From: SZUA-521 sp041738285
GTDB taxonomy: Bacteria; Pseudomonadota; Gammaproteobacteria; Pseudomonadales; Azotimanducaceae
DNA: 47,110 bases
Assembly (NCBI GenBank): GCA_041738285.1
Contig: JBGSQB010000095.1
Span: forward strand, 1-47,110
Reading direction: 5' to 3'
How positions within the stretch are numbered: position 1 is the stretch's first letter; every line of letters begins with the position of its first letter. Of the stretch, positions 41,314-47,110 are shown in pieces. The position numbers were made by a program, and so were the translations under genes. Under the pieces are notes generated by a model. The model worked only from the letters and a program-made list of their open reading frames with translations, was not told the origin of the DNA and did not search any database.

Positions 41314-41988
41314 ATGCAGACCTTCGGTGAAGGCACACGTGCGCTGATTGCGTACGCGTTCGATTCCGGCGCGAGCCATGCCGCAGTACTGATGCGGCAT
41401 TCGGCTCGGGAGTTCGAACCGGGTCGGCACGACCTGCTCAATCCGCTCACGGACGAAGGTCGCATGCTCGCGACATCCCTCGGCGGTGCCTTGCCGGAGC
41501 AAGTGCTTGCCCGCGGCTACTCGAGTCCCGCGGACCGATGTATGGAAACTGCCGAACTGATGTTGGCTGCGCATGAAGCGCGGGGTGGACGGGTGACACG
41601 TCATCGCGCGGTCGAGGGGCTCGGTGTCTTCTACGTGCTCGATCAGATGCGCATGTTCAAGGCCATGATGTCGGCGGAGGGGCAGGTCCCCTTTTTGAGA
41701 CGATGGTTCGAAGGCGGTGTTGCGGCCGACGTCATGATGCGGGCCGACGACGCGGCCCGAATCGTCGCCCGCGTGGTAGCGGAAAAACTGAGGCAAGCTG
41801 TCGCGCGGCCGCAGCTCGACATCTGCATATCGCACGACATGACTGTATATCTCGTGCGAGATCGTCTGCTCGGCATTGCGCCCGAGGATGCGCCAGTCGA
41901 GTTTCTGGACGGCCTGGTGGTGTACGAGCGGGACGGGCGTGTGCTGATGGCGCACGCGCCGGGGCGAGAGAAAGAACTGAACATCTGA
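41314..41988 (+). CDS. Histidine phosphatase superfamily protein
   Basis: 224 aa from ATG 41314, which has GAGGGG 7 nt upstream; an ATG at 41299 is inside that ribosome binding region. The catalytic histidine is H29 in LMRHS (R28-H29), and H174 in CISHDMT completes the phosphoglycerate-mutase-like site. The Glu-rich middle is less typical, so the substrate is open. It lies 12 nt before the acyl-CoA synthetase gene on the same strand, so the two probably share a transcript. Confidence 0.85.
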   Translation: MQTFGEGTRALIAYAFDSGASHAAVLMRHSAREFEPGRHDLLNPLTDEGRMLATSLGGALPEQVLARGYSSPADRCMETAELMLAAHEARGGRVTRHRAVEGLGVFYVLDQMRMFKAMMSAEGQVPFLRRWFEGGVAADVMMRADDAARIVARVVAEKLRQAVARPQLDICISHDMTVYLVRDRLLGIAPEDAPVEFLDGLVVYERDGRVLMAHAPGREKELNI

Positions 41989-42000
41989 GGGGGAGGGTAC

Positions 42001-43560
42001 ATGTGGCAAGAGTCGGCTGATGAGGCGTTGGCCTGTGGCATGGCGCTGGCACACTTCACGCAGCATCGTGGAGATGCGCTCGCTGTCGCGTCACCCTACG
42101 GAGATCGCAGCTTCAGGCAGCTCAATGCCAACGCCAATCGGCTGGCGCGGCTCTTGCGTGCGCGCGGCATCGGCGAAGGCGACGCTGTCGCGGTCGTCAC
42201 GCGCAACCGGCCAGCGTTCGTCGAGACCTATTTCGCGACGCTGCGCACGGGCGTGCGCTTCACACCGGTCAACTTTCACCTCACCTCCGAGGAGGTCGGC
42301 TATGTGATCGACAACTGCGAAGCCAAACTCGTGGTCTTCGACGGCACGATGCCGAGTGCGGCCGATGCCATGCGCCATGCTTCGAATTGCGCAGTGCGCC
42401 TCGTGGTGGGCGGCATGGTGGATGGCTTCGAGGATTTCGACGCGGCGCTGGCGGGCTTTTCCGGTGAGGACATCGAAGATCCGGTGCGCGGCAGCCAGAT
42501 GCTGTACACATCTGGAACGACCGGCAAGCCCAAGGGTGTCTATCGCCGTCAACAGCCAGTGGCACGATCGGCCGCGCAGACCGCAGCCGCGTGGAATCCG
42601 AGCACGGACGTCTGTCTTTGCACTGGACCTGCGTATCACGCGGCGCCGCTAGCGTTCAATATTGTCGCGCCCCTCAACGCGGGGGTTGGCGTGGTGATGA
42701 TGGACAAGTGGAGTCCGGAGGAGACGTTGGCCGCGATCGAGAAGTACCGCGTGACCCACACGCACATGGTGGCAACGATGTTCCATCGATTGCTGCAACT
42801 GCCGGTTGAGACTCGGAAGCAGCACGATCTATCGAGCCTGCGCTACGTACTGCATGGCGCGGCGCCATGCCCGGTTCACGAGAAGCAGGCGATGATCGAC
42901 TGGCTCGGCCCGATCATCTTCGAGTACTACGCGGCGACCGAGGGTGGCGGCAACTTCTTCATCTCACCCCACGAATGGCTGACTAAACCGGGCAGCGTGG
43001 GACGCTCTCCCACGCCAGAGAATACGCGGATACTCGATGATGCCGGGCGCGAAGTCGGTGTGGGCGAAACGGGATCGATCTACTTCCGCGCTCCCGAGGT
43101 GGGTCGCTTCGAGTACTTCAAGGCGCCCGAGAAGACGAGCGACAGCTATCGCGGCGACTGGTTCACGCTCGGTGACATGGGTTATGTCGACAGCGACGGA
43201 TACCTGTTTCTGAACGGCCGCAGCGCCGAGACGATTATCTCCGGTGGCGTCAATATCTATCCCCAGGAGATCGATTCGGCGCTGCTGCACCATCCTGCCG
43301 TGCACGACGTCTGCACGGTCGGCGTGCCGAACGAAGAGTGGGGCGAGGAGGTGAAGAGTGTCGTGCAACTCGCGCTCGGGATCGAGCCGAGCGATGCAGT
43401 GGCGCAGGAACTGATTGCGTTTGCGCGCTCGCGGCTCCCCGGCTTCAAGACACCGCGCAGCATCGACTTTGCATCGGATTTGCCACGTCTGCCGAGCGGC
43501 AAGATTCAGCGGCGACTGGTGCGGGCGCCCTATTGGGCAGGGCGGGCGCGGCAGATCTGA
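42001..43560 (+). CDS. Class I adenylate-forming acyl-CoA synthetase
   Basis: 519 aa. The P-loop YTSGTTGKPKG is at 169-179, a YAATEGGG segment lies near 303-310, WFTLGDMG near 395, GGVNIYPQEIDS follows, and the C-terminal lysine in LPSGK is near 501. It is a second, clearly distinct ligase from that at 1997, closer to the fatty-acid/bile-acid-CoA group in having the EYYAATEG motif. It activates an unknown acid in the cytosol. It ends at the R5 palindrome. Confidence 0.92.
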   Translation: MWQESADEALACGMALAHFTQHRGDALAVASPYGDRSFRQLNANANRLARLLRARGIGEGDAVAVVTRNRPAFVETYFATLRTGVRFTPVNFHLTSEEVGYVIDNCEAKLVVFDGTMPSAADAMRHASNCAVRLVVGGMVDGFEDFDAALAGFSGEDIEDPVRGSQMLYTSGTTGKPKGVYRRQQPVARSAAQTAAAWNPSTDVCLCTGPAYHAAPLAFNIVAPLNAGVGVVMMDKWSPEETLAAIEKYRVTHTHMVATMFHRLLQLPVETRKQHDLSSLRYVLHGAAPCPVHEKQAMIDWLGPIIFEYYAATEGGGNFFISPHEWLTKPGSVGRSPTPENTRILDDAGREVGVGETGSIYFRAPEVGRFEYFKAPEKTSDSYRGDWFTLGDMGYVDSDGYLFLNGRSAETIISGGVNIYPQEIDSALLHHPAVHDVCTVGVPNEEWGEEVKSVVQLALGIEPSDAVAQELIAFARSRLPGFKTPRSIDFASDLPRLPSGKIQRRLVRAPYWAGRARQI

Positions 43561-43685
43561 GGAAACTAGCCCCGGAGCTGGTATCTAGCCCCGGAGCACT
43601 TGCGCACTAGCAGATCCGTGGATGGCACTGTCGACGTGATGCGCAAGTGCTCCGGGGCTAGATACCAGCTCCGGGGCTAGTTTCC
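43561..43685. repeat. 46-bp perfect palindrome R5
   Basis: Arms 43561-43606 and 43640-43685 are exact inverted repeats around a 33-nt loop. Each arm contains two direct copies of CTAGCCCCGGAGC 20 nt apart. The element begins one base after the ligase TGA and ends one base before the phasin-like TAA (43686-43688). It is unrelated in sequence to the GGGACAGT family but occupies the same kind of site. It would fold into a very stable hairpin and probably terminates both convergent transcripts. Confidence 0.9.
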
Positions 43686-44153
43686 TTACCGCCCGTCGCC
43701 CTTCCAATCCCGCTGCAGCAGGTGCAGGAACGGCTTCCACATCTGAATCATGGCCGAGGTCATGTGCCGGCTCTCGCTGGCTACGACGTCGACAGCCTGA
43801 TTGAGCCCTTCGGCCACGTGGCGGGCGCGACGCTGCCAGTGGTCGACGCCGAGTTCCATGAGGCCGATGGGCGAGCGCACACCCTTCAAAGCCCGCAACG
43901 ACTCGCGCTGGTCTTCGACGAATTGTTTGAACTGCGCGCGCTGAATGTCGCGCAGGTTCGCCAGCGCTTCCAGAATGCTTCCCGCGTTTTCTATCGTCTC
44001 CTCGGTCGCGATGAACTGTGCGGCCACAGCTTCCTCGCGCAGCACCCGGGCTTGTGCGCCGACGTCCTGCATGAGCTTTTGTGAATCCTGGGACAGGTGG
44101 CGAACGTCTGCTTCGAGACGGGCGAGATCTGCATTGACCGATTCGATGGACAC
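43686..44153 (-). CDS. Phasin-like coiled-coil protein
   Basis: 155 aa from GTG 44153, which has AAGAGGT upstream; a longer in-frame start at 44213 adds a Pro-rich tail without homology. The protein is almost entirely helical, with no cysteine and no signal peptide. GLMELGVDHWQRRARHVAEGLNQAVDVV, here about 95-122, resembles phasin-family helices that coat polyhydroxyalkanoate granules. No PHA synthase is nearby, so the call rests on pattern only. Confidence 0.6.
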   Translation of the reverse strand: MSIESVNADLARLEADVRHLSQDSQKLMQDVGAQARVLREEAVAAQFIATEETIENAGSILEALANLRDIQRAQFKQFVEDQRESLRALKGVRSPIGLMELGVDHWQRRARHVAEGLNQAVDVVASESRHMTSAMIQMWKPFLHLLQRDWKGDGR

Positions 44154-44262
44154 GGGCGCACCTCTTGGACTGCGGGTGGGAAGCAGTCTAGCCCAGGGCG
44201 GAGGCGGATTCATGAGGGAAATCGCGCATAGAATGCGGCGTTACCATTCGAGGAGCGATCAC

Positions 44263-45093
44263 ATGAGCGATGACCTGTACGAACCGCAGATCGGCAGCGA
44301 CGGCTACTCGACACTCGAGATCCGCAAGGAAGGCCCGGTCGATTGGCTGACCCTCAACCGGCCGACGATGCTGAACGCGATGAGCCGCACGATGATGCTC
44401 GAGCTGCAGCACTACTTTGGTCGCCTCTACACCGATCACAGCGTTCGCGTTGTCGTGCTGACTGGGGCGGGGCGCGGCTTTTGCGCGGGCCTCGATCTGA
44501 AGGAAGAGCGCGCCGAGGGTGAGGGCGGGCCGGTGAACGGCCTGCGCGTGCAGCGTCGTGTCAGCGAGATCGTGATGCGGATGCGCCGGGCACCTCAGCC
44601 TATCATCTCACTCATTAATGGCCCGGCCAGTGGCGGTGGCTTCGCGCTGGCGCTCGCCTCCGACATTCGCATTGCGACCCCGAGCGCGCGCATGAACGCG
44701 GCATTCATCCGCATCGGCCTCACGGCCTGTGACGTGGGGGTGTCCTATTTCCTGCCGCGGCTGGTGGGCAGCGCGTTGGCATCGGAACTGTTGCTGACGG
44801 GACGATTCATCGACGGCGCGCGGGCGGAGAAAGTCGGTCTCGTGTCGCGCGTCGTAGCGCCAGAGGACCTCGCGGCCGCGGGTCGTGAGATCGCGGCGGA
44901 GATCATCGGCAACTCTCCGGTCGGTGTCCGGCTGACGAAGGAATGCCTCAACATGAGCATCGACGCGGCGAGTCTCGAAGCCGTCATCGCCATGGAGGAT
45001 CGGCAACAGATTCTCGTTGCGCAGACCGGCGACATGCGCGAAGGCGTGCGTGCTTTTCTCGGCAAGCGAACGCCGGATTACAAGGATGCTTGA
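44263..45093 (+). CDS. Enoyl-CoA hydratase/isomerase family protein
   Basis: 276 aa from ATG 44263 with GAGGAG upstream. Crotonase segments are TGAGRGFCAGLDLKEE and INGPASGGGFALALASDI. As in the first crotonase of the window, the first catalytic Glu is absent (AAFIRIG) and an Asp is at the second position (ACDVG), pointing to isomerase- or lyase-type chemistry rather than classical hydration. It is divergent from the phasin-like gene and convergent with the sulfurtransferase, only 6 nt between stops. Confidence 0.9.
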   Translation: MSDDLYEPQIGSDGYSTLEIRKEGPVDWLTLNRPTMLNAMSRTMMLELQHYFGRLYTDHSVRVVVLTGAGRGFCAGLDLKEERAEGEGGPVNGLRVQRRVSEIVMRMRRAPQPIISLINGPASGGGFALALASDIRIATPSARMNAAFIRIGLTACDVGVSYFLPRLVGSALASELLLTGRFIDGARAEKVGLVSRVVAPEDLAAAGREIAAEIIGNSPVGVRLTKECLNMSIDAASLEAVIAMEDRQQILVAQTGDMREGVRAFLGKRTPDYKDA

Positions 45094-45099
45094 GTCGGG

Positions 45100-45981
45100 C
45101 TACGGCTCGTGGCCGACGGTGAGCGGCAGATCCGGATCGGCCGCCCACTCCGACATGGAGCCGTCGTAAACCGCCACGTCATCGCGGCCGATCAGACGCA
45201 GTGCCAGGGCGTCGATGGTGGCGGAAATGCCGCCACCGCAGTAGGCGATGATGCGGCGGCCGTCGAGCACGCCGCGCGCGGCAAACGTGGATTGCAGCGC
45301 GTCCGCGTCCTTGAAGAATCCGTCTGCCAGGATGCTGTCGTACGGAATATTGATACTGCGCGGGATGTGGCCGGCGCGCCCGTAGTTGACCGGCGCGGTT
45401 CCGGCGTAAACCTCGCTCGATAACGCGTTGATTGTGCAAGCAGCGCCGGAACCGACGGCGTCGCGCACTTCGCGCTTGTCAGCCCAGCGTCGAGGGTCCA
45501 TGCGGACGACGAAGTTCCCGACTTTGTGTGTGGTCTTCGCCGCGCCGCGCTCCTCCTCGCCGCCTGTCGCCTGCCATGCACGATAGCCGCCATCGAGTAC
45601 TGCGACATTGCCGTGGCCGGCGCTGTGCAACATCCACCACGCGCGGGTTGCCCACATCATGTGGCCACGAGAATAGAGAACGATTCTGCTGTCGTCGTCG
45701 ATGCCAGCTTCGCGCAGTGCCGACTGCAACTGTGCAACCGGTGGCAGAGTGAAACCGAACTTGCTGGTCGAGTCCGATAGCGCGCCCGTGAGGTCGAGAA
45801 ACGTCGCGCCGGGTATGTGACCTTCCGCGAATGTCGCAGCGCCACTTTCGACGCGGTAACGCGGTGGGTCGGGCCGCAGGTGAACGGTGCAGTCGAACAT
45901 ACGAAGGCGACCGCCGCCGGCACTGAGTTCTCGCTTCAATTGGGCTGCGGAGGTCAGAAACTGGGTGTTCGAGTAGGTCAT
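45100..45981 (-). CDS. sseA: Sulfurtransferase, tandem rhodanese (thiosulfate or 3-mercaptopyruvate type)
   Basis: 293 aa with two rhodanese domains. The second carries the catalytic cysteine C248 in AYCGGGIS; the first is the non-catalytic half. The CGGGI loop is between those of rhodaneses (CRKGVT) and mercaptopyruvate sulfurtransferases (CGSGVT), so the donor is uncertain. It follows the YcaQ-like gene by 19 nt on the same strand. Confidence 0.88.
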   Translation of the reverse strand: MTYSNTQFLTSAAQLKRELSAGGGRLRMFDCTVHLRPDPPRYRVESGAATFAEGHIPGATFLDLTGALSDSTSKFGFTLPPVAQLQSALREAGIDDDSRIVLYSRGHMMWATRAWWMLHSAGHGNVAVLDGGYRAWQATGGEEERGAAKTTHKVGNFVVRMDPRRWADKREVRDAVGSGAACTINALSSEVYAGTAPVNYGRAGHIPRSINIPYDSILADGFFKDADALQSTFAARGVLDGRRIIAYCGGGISATIDALALRLIGRDDVAVYDGSMSEWAADPDLPLTVGHEP

Positions 45982-46000
45982 GTTGTGTTCCCGGGACGAA

Positions 46001-47110
46001 TCAGGTGTCGAGTATACGGCGCGCGTCGGCCAGCCACGACTTCGGCGAGGCCCGCGCCACCACGAGTTGCGTGCAATCGTTGAAAGCGGCGTAGTCCGTC
46101 AATTCATCGCGCAGTCGGGTCAGAAAGTGCTCGCGATCTTCGATGTCGCGTTCGATGTGCAGGCTGCGCACCTCGAACCTGCCGCTCTCGCGATGCGCCT
46201 TGGCGTCGATCCTGCCGACGAATCGGTCACCGTAGAGGATCGGCAGGCAGTAGTAGCCGAACTTGCGCTTGTCTTCCTTCACATAGCATTCGAGCAGGTA
46301 GTCGTAGTCGAACAGTGCGCGGATGCGATCGCGTTGAATGATGACGTTATCGAATGGCGACAGCAGTCGAAGATTGTCGTTGCGCTTGCGCGGGCGTGCA
46401 TCGAGGACTTCGGGTCGCGCGTAAACCTTGAAGCCGGTCGCCAGCGTGCGCGTCGTGAGTGCGCCGCGCTCGATTTCCTCGTTCAAGTATTGCGCGACGG
46501 ATTTTCTGATTGCCGGACCCTTACGCAGATAGGTAAACGCGGTCTGTGAGGCGTAGCCATGTGCCTGCAGCGTCGACTCGACGCGATGTCGGGCGTACTC
46601 CTGCGCCGTTGGTTCCGTGGTGTCGACATCGGCAGGCAGCACGCGCTCTGGTAGATCGTAGACCTTCTCGAATCCTTCGCGCCGGGTCACCATCAGGTCG
46701 CCCTGGATGTAGAGCTGCTCCAGCGCGCGCTTGGCAGGCTTCCAGTTCCACCAACCGGTGGCCTTGCCGCGCTGCGCTTCGAAGTCGCGCGCCTTGAGCG
46801 GGCCCTCGGCGCGGATCCGGTCGACCACCGCCGCCATGAGCTTGGTATCGCGACACGCAATCCAATGCGTTTCCCCGGATTTGATCGAGCGCATGCGTGT
46901 GAGTGCGAATCGATAGTCGCGCATCGGCAGATAAGCCGCGGCGTGGGCCCAGTATTCGAAGGCGCGGCGCTTCGCGACGAGCGCGTCCAGGTGTTCGGTG
47001 CGAAACCCAGGCACTCGGCTCCACAACACGTGCTGGTGTGCGCGGGCGACAACGGAGATCGTGTCGATCTGCACGTATCCGATCGTCTCGAGCGCCCGCT
47101 GCGCGCCGGG
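46001..47110 (-). CDS. ycaQ: YcaQ/AlkX-type DNA glycosylase, winged-helix (HTH_42), N-terminus beyond the window
   Basis: The frame continues to the right edge, so about 370 residues are visible and the first 20-30 are missing. YVQIDTISVVARAHQH near the edge contains the Q-phi-D motif (VQID) of AlkX/YcaQ. Later WWNWKPAKRALEQLYIQGDL, NLRLLSPFDNVIIQRDR and GRIDAKAHRESGRFEV are typical of the winged-helix glycosylase family that excises alkylated bases and unhooks interstrand crosslinks. A GTG at 47074 could start a short form but would cut inside the motif. It probably shares a transcript with the sulfurtransferase. Confidence 0.92.
   Translation of the reverse strand, partial: PGAQRALETIGYVQIDTISVVARAHQHVLWSRVPGFRTEHLDALVAKRRAFEYWAHAAAYLPMRDYRFALTRMRSIKSGETHWIACRDTKLMAAVVDRIRAEGPLKARDFEAQRGKATGWWNWKPAKRALEQLYIQGDLMVTRREGFEKVYDLPERVLPADVDTTEPTAQEYARHRVESTLQAHGYASQTAFTYLRKGPAIRKSVAQYLNEEIERGALTTRTLATGFKVYARPEVLDARPRKRNDNLRLLSPFDNVIIQRDRIRALFDYDYLLECYVKEDKRKFGYYCLPILYGDRFVGRIDAKAHRESGRFEVRSLHIERDIEDREHFLTRLRDELTDYAAFNDCTQLVVARASPKSWLADARRILDT

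Noticed and set aside
43561..43685. CRISPR or attachment site interpretation of the R5 repeats
   Set aside because: The copies are inverted arms of one palindrome rather than regularly spaced direct repeats with spacers, and no integrase or tRNA is adjacent.

Overview
The window is GC-rich, gene-dense bacterial DNA with short intergenic gaps, many 1-11 nt stop/start overlaps and ATG, GTG and TTG starts. Outer-membrane and lipoprotein functions (a LolA-like protein, a beta-barrel, a PKD lipoprotein) mark a Gram-negative. The Lhr, oligopeptidase B and YcaQ-type genes, REP-like palindromes and several fatty-acyl-CoA enzymes suggest a gammaproteobacterium, possibly an environmental one that degrades lipids or terpenoids. 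I cannot name the genus. I found no rRNA, tRNA, CRISPR array, prophage or full insertion sequence.

Layout. 1-1.7 kb: a partial PKD-domain lipoprotein and a MerR-type regulator on the minus strand, with GTAC-rich promoters on both sides of the regulator gene. 2-4.6 kb: an acyl-CoA synthetase coupled to an aminoglycoside-phosphotransferase-fold kinase. 4.6-11 kb: a tightly packed seven-gene minus-strand operon (kinase, NTF2-like protein, serine hydrolase, GNAT, luciferase-like oxidoreductase, zinc exporter, cytochrome P450). 11-13 kb: enoyl-CoA hydratase, SDR and cupin. 13-16.4 kb: a methanethiol-oxidase-type locus (SBP56/MtoX plus SCO) divergent from a MauG-like dihaem peroxidase. 16.4-24.7 kb: an HDAC-family enzyme, a degenerate EAL protein, the long helicase Lhr, a CoA-transferase and a small zinc ribbon. 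24.8-33.3 kb: oligopeptidase, acyl-CoA dehydrogenase, AhpD-like protein, DUF2834 protein, pyridoxamine-phosphate-oxidase-like protein, a 57-aa protein, thiolase, aldo/keto reductase and an SRAP protein. 33.3-39.8 kb: an envelope operon of a LolA-like protein, three FtsX-type permeases, one ATPase and one outer-membrane barrel. 40-47.1 kb: a second acyl-CoA dehydrogenase, histidine phosphatase, acyl-CoA synthetase, phasin-like protein, enoyl-CoA hydratase, sulfurtransferase and a YcaQ-type glycosylase cut by the right edge.

Functionally, much of the window supplies acyl-CoA ligases, dehydrogenases, hydratases, SDR and thiolase of a degradative pathway. The most system-like region is the 33.3-39.8 kb operon, which looks like a trans-envelope lipid or lipoprotein trafficking machine with an unusual three-permease composition.

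The second striking layer is non-coding. A family of palindromes built on GGGACAGT, a 46-bp perfect palindrome, a REP pair and a 262-bp MITE fit almost exactly between stop codons, or against stops and starts, and in several cases supply the stop codon itself. Two apparently exported enzymes have signal-peptide-like sequence in frame upstream of their first usable start codon.
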